Positions 1-5,346 are shown, numbered from the stretch's first letter. The stretch: 6,121 bases of DNA from Paenibacillus sp. (GCA_029256665.1 JAQSXN010000261.1:1-6121), one strand, 5' to 3'. The notes: a model not told the origin generated them from the letters alone. Translations and numbers: made by a program.

Positions 1-424
1 CGAACGTTAGGTTGGGTCCGCTTGTCATCCGTTCTCCTAAAATATTCACTCCGTTTGCCGTGAAACGTTTAATAAGCTCCTCGATCCGCGGAGTAATGAA
101 ACAAGCCATTGCATGAGGTTTGCCGCTGTCCAATGACCACGAAAATCGCAATCGACCGCCTTCTTCGTCCGATTTGTGAAGGAACAATGCAGGTACGACT
201 TGCCTTAAACCAGGTGTCGGCATATTCCCGCTCTGATCGGGAACATTCAAAACAGCCATTGCCATCCCAGGTTCAACACGTTCGTTGTTTGCAGGTTGAT
301 ACCCTAAATTCTTTTGGTACCATTGAATAGATTCGTAAACATCGTTAACGGGTACGTAAATACAAGTCATTCCCGTTATGTCCCCAAGTCGTTCTTCCGC
401 TTTGATTTCCTCATTTGTCTGCAT
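1..424 (-). CDS. VOC-superfamily protein (glyoxalase/dioxygenase fold), partial
   Basis: The reading frame is open from the ATG at 424 to the left edge, giving 141 codons with the C-terminus missing. Residues 16-44 form a strand followed by a helix ending in WYQKNLGY, the usual first half of a betaalphabetabetabeta VOC module. Residues 105-130 (CFITPRIEELIKRF, then NGVNILGE) repeat the strand-helix pattern of the second half, and the visible end (SGPNLTF) is where the family normally runs into its F-x-DPDGN strand. A GGGAGG site (432-438) lies about 7 bases before the ATG. Many VOC proteins carry a metal-binding His on the first strand; by my alignment Cys21 sits there, so metal use is uncertain. 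The superfamily covers glyoxalases, dioxygenases and drug-binding resistance proteins, and the substrate cannot be read from this fragment. It lies downstream of the DUF4037 gene on the same strand but has its own promoter-like signal. Confidence 0.85.
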   Translation of the reverse strand, partial: MQTNEEIKAEERLGDITGMTCIYVPVNDVYESIQWYQKNLGYQPANNERVEPGMAMAVLNVPDQSGNMPTPGLRQVVPALFLHKSDEEGGRLRFSWSLDSGKPHAMACFITPRIEELIKRFTANGVNILGERMTSGPNLTF

Positions 425-431
425 TTCCGTT

Positions 432-438
432 ACCTCCC
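432..438 (-). promoter_or_regulatory. Ribosome binding site of the VOC gene
   Basis: Read on the minus strand, GGGAGGT lies 7 bases before the ATG at 424. It is a near-perfect anti-16S match and fixes this start. Confidence 0.8.
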
Positions 439-467
439 TACCTATTTCAAAATAGATCACGCCTACA

Positions 468-502
468 CCATGTCATTTCCAATTATACCACTAGGGACAT
501 GG
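468..502. repeat. Inverted repeat around the VOC -10 element (possible operator)
   Basis: CCATGTC (468-474) and GACATGG (496-502) are perfect 7-base inverted arms with 21 bases between them, centred on the TATAAT element. A further ATGTC copy at 508-512 (minus-strand GACAT) follows. A dimeric repressor bound here would block the promoter. No regulator gene is next to it, so the role is inferred. Confidence 0.35.
482..490 (-). promoter_or_regulatory. Extended -10 promoter of the VOC gene
   Basis: The minus strand reads TGGTATAAT, a perfect -10 hexamer (482-487) with the TGn extension. No good -35 hexamer lies at 16-18 bases (CATATC at 17; TGACAT at 20), which fits an extended -10 promoter. 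Transcription would start near 475, leaving a leader of about 50 bases before the ATG at 424. Confidence 0.55.
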
Positions 503-556
503 ATGATATGTCATTTTTTAACTTGTAGTTATCTCAATAGGAATGGTAGCAGGAAG

Positions 557-1624
557 TTACTGCAGGCGCTCCAAGAACGCGCGAAGCGGGTTTGTCGCGC
601 CGGATGGCGATTGGGAACGTTCTGGAATAGCGCGGAAATCCGTGTTGTCGCTGATTTGGTCGATGCCGCCGAACCTATAGGCAGCAAGTTTGCGTAACGA
701 TGAATCCTCTATCTTGGAAACCAATGCATCAGAGAAACGATTGCCTCCGATGACCGAGAACGGACGATCGAAGAAGCAATGCGCCTTCGCTTCGATTGGT
801 TCGGTCAATTGCAGTTCGTTATGTATTCGTGCAACGATTTGATAGGAGGCCGAAAGCGCTTGTTCACGCTCTCTCCACTCTATTGCTTGCTGCGCTGCAG
901 TAAGATAAGGCAATAGCTCATTTGCGCAAGCAAGTTGCCGGAAGGCGGTGCCGAACCACTTTGGATAAGGGGCATAGCGCCGTTCGATTAGGAAGCAAAG
1001 GCTCATGACGTCCCTAATGAGTCGAGAAGCGATAAGAGCCGCCCCCAATTCATCTCCGGCAAAACCTGCTCTAGGCATCAGATGTTCTTCCTGTCCGATC
1101 CTGTTCCAAACGGATGCCATCAGAAACAGCCATACCTCTTGCGGATAGTAACGAAGGTGATCGCGAACGACGGTCAGCTCGCCGAAGTCATCCCGGAAGA
1201 CGGCTCCGCCTGTAAGCTCCGCCAAGGTTTGAGAAGGGATAACGAGCCAGTCGAGTAAATCCAATCCCTCGGATACGCTGACGGGCGAGATTCCCAATCG
1301 TCTGCCGTAATACGCGGGAATTGTGGTAACAATCGTTTGATCCACATGGAGAGGGAATCCGTTAAACGTTGCAGAGGCTTCCTTAGTGAGGGCCTCCCAA
1401 ACGGCATCACGCCGAGAAACGTCTGATTCCTGGAGGAATATCAGCACTCGCGGCCCCCAGTCGTGATCGCGAGACATCTGCGTATCGAAACCAAGAACTT
1501 CGCTGCCCGGGCCGATAAGCGCCGATGCATAAGATAGTTTGGGTATGATCGTCGAAAGACGAGGCGCGATATAGGTTTCATGAAAACGTTGGCTTAACTG
1601 AAGCCCCGTAATATTGTCATACAC
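557..1624 (-). CDS. DUF4037 domain protein, nucleotidyltransferase-like
   Basis: The product is a 355-residue soluble protein with no signal peptide or membrane segment, close to the usual DUF4037 length. The N-terminal region (residues 36-60) contains GPGSEVLGFDTQMSRDHDWG, the hallmark of the family. It fits the nucleotidyltransferase pattern of Gly-Ser (40-41), eleven residues, then Asp-x-Asp (53 and 55), so the metal-binding acids are intact. The C-terminal part (about 160-330) is helical and ends with the family-typical GGIDQISDNTDF. The start is GTG at 1624, 9 bases after AAGGAG; an ATG at 1629 is out of frame. The DUF4037 fold is related to aminoglycoside and tRNA-type nucleotidyltransferases, but no substrate is established and I do not assign one. 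The gene appears monocistronic: 132 bases and a separate promoter-like signal separate it from the VOC gene, and no intrinsic terminator is visible between them. Confidence 0.85.
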   Translation of the reverse strand: MYDNITGLQLSQRFHETYIAPRLSTIIPKLSYASALIGPGSEVLGFDTQMSRDHDWGPRVLIFLQESDVSRRDAVWEALTKEASATFNGFPLHVDQTIVTTIPAYYGRRLGISPVSVSEGLDLLDWLVIPSQTLAELTGGAVFRDDFGELTVVRDHLRYYPQEVWLFLMASVWNRIGQEEHLMPRAGFAGDELGAALIASRLIRDVMSLCFLIERRYAPYPKWFGTAFRQLACANELLPYLTAAQQAIEWREREQALSASYQIVARIHNELQLTEPIEAKAHCFFDRPFSVIGGNRFSDALVSKIEDSSLRKLAAYRFGGIDQISDNTDFRAIPERSQSPSGATNPLRAFLERLQ

Positions 1625-1633
1625 GACATCAGA

Positions 1634-1639
1634 CTCCTT
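1634..1639 (-). promoter_or_regulatory. Ribosome binding site deciding the GTG start of the DUF4037 gene
   Basis: Minus-strand AAGGAG lies 9 bases before the GTG at 1624. An ATG at 1629-1627 is only 4 bases away and out of frame with the conserved protein, so GTG is the chosen start. Confidence 0.65.
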
Positions 1640-1655
1640 TACAGCTGAGGCAATA

Positions 1656-1685
1656 ATTTTATTAGTTTATCAATAAAAATGTCTG
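1656..1685 (-). promoter_or_regulatory. Possible promoter of the DUF4037 gene
   Basis: Minus-strand CAGACA (1680-1685) and TAAAAT (1656-1661) are 18 bases apart, matching the sigma-A consensus at 4 of 6 and 5 of 6 positions. The leader would be about 25 bases and include the ribosome binding site. The surrounding DNA is very AT-rich, so chance matches are likely. Confidence 0.35.
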
Positions 1686-1792
1686 TTACTTATTTTTACA
1701 TCAGCCACATAGTTAGACGTCGGACCGCTTGTATAAGTTCCGTCCTTAACAAGGCTATTGGGCCATGACTCTGTACAATAGTCCAATCTACA

Positions 1793-1869
1793 AGGAGAGC
1801 GTGGAGCTTCTGAGCGTCAAGGGCCGATCCGCTTTACGCGAACCGGCCCTTGACGTTAGGCGCGCTCCT
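1793..1869 (-). terminator. Large GC-rich hairpin downstream of the SOS cassette
   Basis: CGTCAAGGGCCG (1815-1826) pairs perfectly with CGGCCCTTGACG (1844-1855), a 12-base stem. A smaller CGC/GCG pairing lies in its loop (1830-1840). Outer arms AGGAGAGC (1793-1800) and GCGCTCCT (1862-1869) pair with one mismatch. The 12-base stem begins 18 bases after the TAG of the 155-residue gene, where an operon terminator would be expected. No T-run follows the stem on either strand, so it is not a classical intrinsic terminator. It may instead stabilise the 3' end or be a dispersed repeat. The rest of 1625-1872 holds only the DUF4037 leader and a short imperfect repeat (CTATTG/CAATAG, 1755-1780). Confidence 0.45.
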
Positions 1870-1872
1870 CAT

Positions 1873-2340
1873 CTACTTTAATTTCAGCTGCGTTCCGATT
1901 TCATTGGTATATTGCGTCATCCGCAAAATAATCTCGGTTCGCATGGATTCCCTGACCACGCCGAATTTTTCTTCGTATCCCCTGCAGAAGTAACGATAAT
2001 AAAGAATGCCGTCGTTCGTCTCCTCCTCGAGTACTTTAATGTTTTTTAACCTCAGTTCTTTCTTGAGCGCATAGTAGTCGTCCGTAGTCCTTTGCATCAA
2101 ATATTCCATGCATCTAACCAAAACCGATTTTAGCGATACATGGATAAAACCCAGATCTTGAATGCACTTCTGAATCATCGTGATCATATGCGGATAGATG
2201 ATAAAGTCTCTAATTTGATTCAGCTCGTCAGGCGTTGGCCTGCCCTGTTGTTTATGTTCATGCCGCTTCTCGTACTGCTCTTTGTGTTCGGTAAGCAGCA
2301 TCTTTGATTTCCAGCGCTCGTTTCCATCCAGCTTGCTCAT
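1873..2340 (-). CDS. YolD-like N-terminus joined to an unrecognised domain, third gene of the SOS cassette
   Basis: This is a 155-residue, strongly charged cytosolic protein. Residues 1-30 (MSKLDGNERWKSKMLLTEHKE and onward) resemble the start of YolD-family proteins, which commonly carry K-L-x-GN, W-x-S and MLxPEHKE and are encoded beside UvrX/YqjW polymerases. The usual YolD continuation, a strand-rich domain of the type V-T-I-T-Y-x-x-x-G, is not seen. Instead residues 35-155 appear mainly helical, with a recognisable core of KKELRLKNIKVLEEET then YYRYFCRGYEEKFG at about 93-127. I recall similar GIKV/CRGYEE patterns in small uncharacterised Bacillota proteins but cannot name a family. Its ATG overlaps the polymerase stop as ATGA (2337-2340), and GGAGG (2350-2354) precedes it by 9 bases, so it is made together with the polymerase. 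YolD has been predicted to act like UmuD; a polymerase-partner role is therefore inference. Confidence 0.8.
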   Translation of the reverse strand: MSKLDGNERWKSKMLLTEHKEQYEKRHEHKQQGRPTPDELNQIRDFIIYPHMITMIQKCIQDLGFIHVSLKSVLVRCMEYLMQRTTDDYYALKKELRLKNIKVLEEETNDGILYYRYFCRGYEEKFGVVRESMRTEIILRMTQYTNEIGTQLKLK

Positions 2341-3596
2341 TTGAAGTGGCCTCCGATCTGCTCCGCCCTCTCGCGAGCTACCCCTGCATCGAGCAATGAC
2401 GATGCCCGCATGATCGCCATGTCGCCGAATCGATCCTTTATGGAATCCGTCGTTTTCTCCAGGTCGAATATTCTGCGGCGATCGTCAAAAAGATCGAGCT
2501 GCTGCACTTGATCGCTGGAGAGCTGATTCAGGGCAATCATGATATGGGTTGCCGGCATGCCCTGCCAGAACTCCTCGAATAAGCGCATGACCGCGGTCAA
2601 TAGCTCATGGGTAAGCGAAGTGGGGTGCATCAGCGTCAGCTGACGGTTGAACATGTTCCCCTTCTTGCCATCCGTTTCTCCCATGCCGAGGGAAACCACT
2701 CTCCCCTGCACGCCGAGCCGCCTTGCCCGGCGGCAAACTTCGATGCAAAGCTCCAGCAGCACGACCTCGATATCTTCCCTCTGCGTGTACAAAGAAGCTC
2801 TAAGCGTCTTGCCATGGCTGACGGACTTTAGCGGAGCGCTAATCGAAGCGACGACCGGGCTAGGGTCAATGCCGCGAGCGGTCTGCCAATAGTATTCGGC
2901 CTGTATGTCCGATTGTTTGCCCATCATGCGCCGCATCAAGCTCTTGAACTTCGGCAGCTCCATCTTGGCGATATCTCCGATGGTGTCGATTCCCCAGGTC
3001 TTGAATCGGCGGGTCATGCGCGACGCTACCATAAACATCTTATGGACGGGCAGAGGCCACAGATCTTTTTCGATATTGGAGTAGCCGAGACGATAGATGC
3101 CGTCCGGATGTTTTTTCGCGAAATTGTCCGTAGCCGTTTTGGCCAGAACCTTGGTCGGCCCGATCCCGACTCTGGACCACACGCCTGTAGACAGCTTGAC
3201 TTTGTGCTGGATTAAGGCGGCGATCTCTTCTGCGGAGCCGAACAAGCCGACGGAACCCGTTACGTCCAGAAACTGCTCGTCGATCGAATACGGCTCTACC
3301 AAAGGAGTAAAGGATTCGAATATCTGGGTAATCAACAATGAGTATGTGATGTATCTTTGCATCCGGGGCTTGATAATGACGAGATTCTTGCATACGGCCA
3401 GCCCTTCGAACACCCTGCTCGCGGTCGTTACGCCATACGACTTGGCAAGCGGGCATGCAGCCAATATAATGCCGCTGCGCCGCTCCGGATCGGCCACGGC
3501 TACCGGCAAGTCCTGTAATTCGGGATGCGCTGCTTTCTCGACCGATGCGTAAAAGGATTGCCCATCGACCAAAAGAATGGAGCGCTCACGAGGCAT
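2337..3596 (-). CDS. Y-family translesion DNA polymerase, UvrX/YqjW type
   Basis: This 419-residue protein is full length for the Gram-positive UmuC/UvrX branch. Motif LLVDGQSFYASVE (8-20) supplies the first catalytic Asp (D11) and a Tyr at the steric-gate position (Y16). SIDEQFLDVT (104-113) supplies the D106-E107 pair. Residues 141-155 (SRVGIGPTKVLAKTA) belong to the palm/fingers region, a helix-hairpin-helix-like thumb lies near 200-212, and the little-finger domain spans about 250-360. QLDLF at 366-370 is a canonical beta-clamp binding motif, followed by the family's usual tail (RASSLLDAG to IGGHFK). All expected catalytic residues are present. It copies past DNA lesions at the cost of accuracy. 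Its ATG lies inside the end of the upstream small gene (11-base overlap) and has only a weak site (GTGAAG), suggesting translational coupling. The paired LexA boxes indicate SOS induction. It is nearer to UvrX/YqjW than to DinB (Pol IV), judged from the C-terminal tail and the neighbouring YolD-like gene. Confidence 0.93.
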   Translation of the reverse strand: MPRERSILLVDGQSFYASVEKAAHPELQDLPVAVADPERRSGIILAACPLAKSYGVTTASRVFEGLAVCKNLVIIKPRMQRYITYSLLITQIFESFTPLVEPYSIDEQFLDVTGSVGLFGSAEEIAALIQHKVKLSTGVWSRVGIGPTKVLAKTATDNFAKKHPDGIYRLGYSNIEKDLWPLPVHKMFMVASRMTRRFKTWGIDTIGDIAKMELPKFKSLMRRMMGKQSDIQAEYYWQTARGIDPSPVVASISAPLKSVSHGKTLRASLYTQREDIEVVLLELCIEVCRRARRLGVQGRVVSLGMGETDGKKGNMFNRQLTLMHPTSLTHELLTAVMRLFEEFWQGMPATHIMIALNQLSSDQVQQLDLFDDRRRIFDLEKTTDSIKDRFGDMAIMRASSLLDAGVARERAEQIGGHFK

Positions 3597-3786
3597 AGGG
3601 CTTCACTTGTTCCATGGCAAGCACGCGTTCTTCGCGGAAAGTGCGCGGCTTGCGTATCGTTTCGTCGTATGCGTATAAGATGCCATTCTTAACCTTCCGG
3701 ATGCGGATTACGCGTTGACTGACATGCTGTTGCTGATCCAAGTAAATGATCATGACTTTTCGGCCCATCCATTTATGTGCTGACAT
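3586..3786 (-). CDS. Small WYL/YolD-like SH3-type protein, first gene of the SOS cassette
   Basis: This encodes a 66-residue basic protein. I start it at the ATG at 3786 because GGGAG (3795-3799) lies 8 bases before it; the in-frame ATG at 3801 would give 71 residues but lacks a site and abuts a LexA box. Residues 9-62 read as a small beta-barrel: RKVMIIYLD, a turn, SQRVIRIRKV, NGILYAYDE, then RTFREERVLAMEQV. The order of strands and the closing AYDE...R-TFR-x-x-R pattern resemble the core of WYL domains, which bind nucleic acid or other ligands, and also the strand-rich part of YolD. No DNA-binding helix-turn-helix is attached. It opens the operon and overlaps the polymerase start by 11 bases, so it is likely translated together with it. 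The gene is well supported by position and ribosome binding site; the fold assignment is inference. Confidence 0.75.
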   Translation of the reverse strand: MSAHKWMGRKVMIIYLDQQQHVSQRVIRIRKVKNGILYAYDETIRKPRTFREERVLAMEQVKPYAS

Positions 3787-3794
3787 CCTTCTCA

Positions 3795-3799
3795 CTCCC
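3795..3799 (-). promoter_or_regulatory. Ribosome binding site deciding the start of the WYL-like gene
   Basis: Minus-strand GGGAG is 8 bases before the ATG at 3786. It lies downstream of the alternative ATG at 3801, which it therefore cannot serve. Confidence 0.65.
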
Positions 3800-3801
3800 A
3801 T

Positions 3802-3815
3802 CGAACGTTTGTTCT
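3802..3815. promoter_or_regulatory. LexA (DinR) box, proximal
   Basis: CGAACGTTTGTTCT matches the Bacillus LexA consensus CGAAC-RNRY-GTTYC at 12 of 14 positions, with both half-site cores (GAAC, GTTC) intact. It lies just upstream of the first cassette gene's ribosome binding site, where bound repressor would block promoter clearance or elongation. Confidence 0.75.
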
Positions 3816-3830
3816 TAATTCATATTAATA

Positions 3831-3844
3831 CGAACAATTGTTCC
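3831..3844. promoter_or_regulatory. LexA (DinR) box, distal
   Basis: CGAACAATTGTTCC matches the consensus at 13 of 14 positions. It is centred 29 bases from the proximal box, close to three helical turns, so two LexA dimers could bind on nearly the same face. It sits among weak promoter-like hexamers on the minus strand (TTGCAT at 3846-3851, TATTAA starting at 3830), consistent with promoter occlusion, though I cannot place the -10 with certainty. Confidence 0.8.
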
Positions 3845-3920
3845 CATGCAATAGGCTGCGTATACAAAACTTCAAATGGCAAAAATTACATGCGAGGCGA
3901 GATCAGTATATTTTCGTTAG

Positions 3921-3968
3921 AAAAAGCCTTGGTCAGCGGCAATCGCCGCAAACCAAGGCGAATTTTTT
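3921..3968. terminator. Bidirectional intrinsic terminator after the enolase-family gene
   Basis: GCCTTGGT (3926-3933) pairs with ACCAAGGC (3952-3959), and after a 2-by-2 internal loop GCGGC (3936-3940) pairs with GCCGC (3945-3949) around an AATC tetraloop. Five A precede the stem (a U-tract for minus-strand transcripts) and six T follow at 3963-3968 (a U-tract for the plus strand). It lies about 40 bases after the stop of the minus-strand enolase-family gene and insulates the SOS cassette from read-through. Confidence 0.9.
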
Positions 3969-4007
3969 CATATATGCATGGAATAAGCGACTATCCGCTT
4001 TTCGCTT

Positions 4008-5177
4008 TCATCGTCTCCAGCCTCCAGCCCGAACTTGCTTCGCGAACACATCTTCGTCAAATTCGAGGCCGAATCCCGCTTTATCGGGCACGTAAAACAT
4101 GCCGTCTTCTACGCGATAGGCGGAAGCGTCCATCCCCTCGATCGCGATGTCGTCGTATTCGACGAATTCGAAATTCTCGATCGCTGCGGCGATGTGACCC
4201 AGCGCATAGATGCCGTAGGCGCTGCCGTAGCAATGAGGCGCCGACCTAACCCCCATTTCGTCGAGACGCGCGCCAAGCTCCAGCCAATGAGTGAAACCCG
4301 GATAAATGATATCATATTGCAGCACGTCGACGAGTCCTCTCTTCGCCCAGCTCACAAGATGAGGGGAAGCAAGCCCTTCGCCGTCCGCGATGAGCACGTT
4401 CTGCCCGCGCTCGCGCAGCCATTCTTTCAGATCGGCGTACAAGGCGTCGTCCTCGTGGAAGGCTTCTTCGATCCAGTGCAGGTTGACGTCGGCGACGGCG
4501 GAAAGCACTTCCTTCGTCAAGTTCAAATTGTACGCGTTGTTGGCGTCGATCATGATCTTGCCCGCCGGACCGGCAACTTCGGCAACGCCGCGTATGATCC
4601 CGATGTCCCGTTTCGTGCCCTCCCATAACGGCATGTGCCTGCCGCCGCGACCGACCTTGATCTTAAAATTCCGATGTCCCTTGGCATAGCCTTGCGCGGC
4701 TTCTTCTTTGAGAAGTTCCACCGCATCCCGGTCGTCCTTCAAGTGCAGGTCATCGAAGTAGAGCGACGTATCGTAACAAGGCACGACGAGCGGCGTGCCG
4801 GCATTGCGCTTGACGGCCGACACCAGCTCGTAGACGGGCAGACGCTTCCTCCGTCCGATCCAGTCCAGAATCGGATATTCGAGCGGAATGCGGTACGATT
4901 CAAGCACCCGCCCGTTCTCGTCGAACAAATCGATAAGCCGCATGCCGACAATCGCTTCCGCCATAGCTTCCGTCAATAAACCGGTGCTTCCAAAGCCCGC
5001 TTCTCCGTCAATCGTAATTCGCGCGATGCGCACGGAGCAGCTTTGTCCATGGTCGCCGATCCTCCCGTTGGAGCCCGCGCTTCTTGCTCTCTCGCCGGTC
5101 AACGTAGCGACTTCGATTCCCTCGACTTTCCAATCGCGTTGCATGAAAGAAATATCCATAAGTCCCCGTCCCTCCAT
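4008..5177 (-). CDS. Enolase-superfamily enzyme, mandelate-racemase type (probable sugar-acid dehydratase or racemase)
   Basis: The 389-residue protein has the superfamily's N-terminal capping domain (about 15-130) followed by a TIM barrel. Catalytic signatures are complete: K172-x-K174 (FKIK) at the end of the second strand; metal ligands D211 (MIDANNAYN), E237 (WIEEAF) and E267 (ADGEG); and the D289/H315 dyad (LQYDI, SAPHCYG) typical of the mandelate-racemase group. Such enzymes abstract a proton alpha to a carboxylate, usually to dehydrate or epimerise sugar acids; the exact substrate cannot be told from sequence alone. The first ATG is at 5177, with AGGTGG 10 bases before it. An in-frame ATG at 5159 has GGAGG about 11 bases upstream and is equally plausible, giving 383 residues. 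It is monocistronic, ends at a strong terminator, and is transcribed away from the ArsR-type regulator, suggesting control by that protein. Confidence 0.88.
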   Translation of the reverse strand: MEGRGLMDISFMQRDWKVEGIEVATLTGERARSAGSNGRIGDHGQSCSVRIARITIDGEAGFGSTGLLTEAMAEAIVGMRLIDLFDENGRVLESYRIPLEYPILDWIGRRKRLPVYELVSAVKRNAGTPLVVPCYDTSLYFDDLHLKDDRDAVELLKEEAAQGYAKGHRNFKIKVGRGGRHMPLWEGTKRDIGIIRGVAEVAGPAGKIMIDANNAYNLNLTKEVLSAVADVNLHWIEEAFHEDDALYADLKEWLRERGQNVLIADGEGLASPHLVSWAKRGLVDVLQYDIIYPGFTHWLELGARLDEMGVRSAPHCYGSAYGIYALGHIAAAIENFEFVEYDDIAIEGMDASAYRVEDGMFYVPDKAGFGLEFDEDVFAKQVRAGGWRR

Positions 5178-5200
5178 CGGCTCTTTGCCACCTTTTTCGA

Positions 5201-5209
5201 TTAATTAGT
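5201..5209 (-). promoter_or_regulatory. Shared element ACTAATTAA upstream of the enolase-family start
   Basis: On the minus strand ACTAATTAA lies in the predicted leader of the enolase-family gene, 23 bases before the ATG at 5177. An identical 9-base element precedes the divergent regulator at 5323-5331. The pair forms an inverted repeat with arms 113 bases apart, as expected if one protein acts on both genes. Confidence 0.4.
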
Positions 5210-5233
5210 CTTTAAGCTACGTAATCGCTTTCA

Positions 5234-5248
5234 TATATAAATTATATA
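5234..5248. repeat. Palindrome over the enolase-gene -10 region
   Basis: TATATAAATTATATA is a perfect palindrome (7 bases, one central base, 7 bases) that covers the -10 hexamer. It may be an operator or simply an AT-rich promoter core also readable from the other strand. Confidence 0.35.
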
Positions 5249-5269
5249 AGCACGTTCTTGCTGTGTAAA
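5241..5269 (-). promoter_or_regulatory. Sigma-A promoter of the enolase-family gene
   Basis: The minus strand has TTTACA (5264-5269), a 17-base spacer and a perfect TATAAT (5241-5246). Transcription should begin near 5234, giving a leader of about 55-75 bases depending on the start codon. This is the best promoter in the window. Confidence 0.8.
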
Positions 5270-5292
5270 TAAGAAAAAAGCAGGATTTCTTG

Positions 5293-5298
5293 TATAAA
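5293..5298 (+). promoter_or_regulatory. Weak -10 candidate for the regulator gene
   Basis: TATAAA lies about 50 bases before the regulator start. No acceptable -35 hexamer is found at 16-18 bases (TAAGAA at 17), so the true promoter is uncertain. A second candidate, TATATT (5316-5321), has TTGTAT 20 bases upstream, which is too far for a good promoter. Confidence 0.25.
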
Positions 5299-5311
5299 TC
5301 TCTTCATTTTG

Positions 5312-5331
5312 TTAGTATATTAACTAATTAA
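5312..5331 (+). promoter_or_regulatory. Operator-like palindrome and ACTAATTAA element before the regulator gene
   Basis: TTAGT (5312-5316) and ACTAA (5323-5327) form an inverted repeat with a 6-base centre, and ACTAATTAA (5323-5331) repeats the element found before the enolase-family gene. It abuts the ribosome binding site, so a bound regulator would block its own expression. ArsR-type proteins commonly bind AT-rich palindromes; the assignment is inference. Confidence 0.4.
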
Positions 5332-5337
5332 AAGGAG
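5331..5337 (+). promoter_or_regulatory. Ribosome binding site of the regulator gene, pointing to an ATT start
   Basis: AAAGGAG is a strong site. The in-frame codon 9 bases downstream is ATT (5347-5349). A TTG at 5342 is out of frame and meets a stop after five codons, and an in-frame stop at 5329-5331 rules out an upstream start. Confidence 0.65.
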
Positions 5338-5346
5338 CTGATTGCG

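Noticed and set aside
314..697. A 127-codon plus-strand frame.
   Set aside because: It crosses the start of the VOC gene, its promoter and the end of the DUF4037 gene on the other strand, and lacks a ribosome binding site and protein-like composition.
1743..1861. Integron attC-like site: GTTAGGC at 1855-1861 fits the R' box and a large hairpin lies beside it.
   Set aside because: No matching GCCTAAC-type partner box lies at the mirrored position, no integrase or cassette is present, and a 7-base match is common by chance.
1800..1880. A 26-codon plus-strand frame starting GTG at 1801 after AAGGAG.
   Set aside because: The spacing is only 3 bases, the frame runs through the hairpin and over the end of the opposite gene, and the peptide resembles nothing I know.
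3586..3801. Longer 71-residue form of the WYL-like protein starting at 3801.
   Set aside because: No ribosome binding site precedes that ATG and it abuts a LexA box, whereas the ATG at 3786 has GGGAG at 8 bases.
3746..4249. A 167-codon plus-strand frame through the LexA-box region.
   Set aside because: It runs through two operators and a terminator and ends in an Arg-rich antisense of the enolase-family gene.
4035..4628. A 197-codon plus-strand frame.
   Set aside because: It is the antisense shadow of the enolase-family gene, whose complete catalytic motifs are on the minus strand.
5271..5291. AAGAAA/TTTCTT inverted repeat as a terminator or riboswitch stem.
   Set aside because: Six weak A-T pairs with a 9-base loop and no T-run; expected by chance in such AT-rich DNA.
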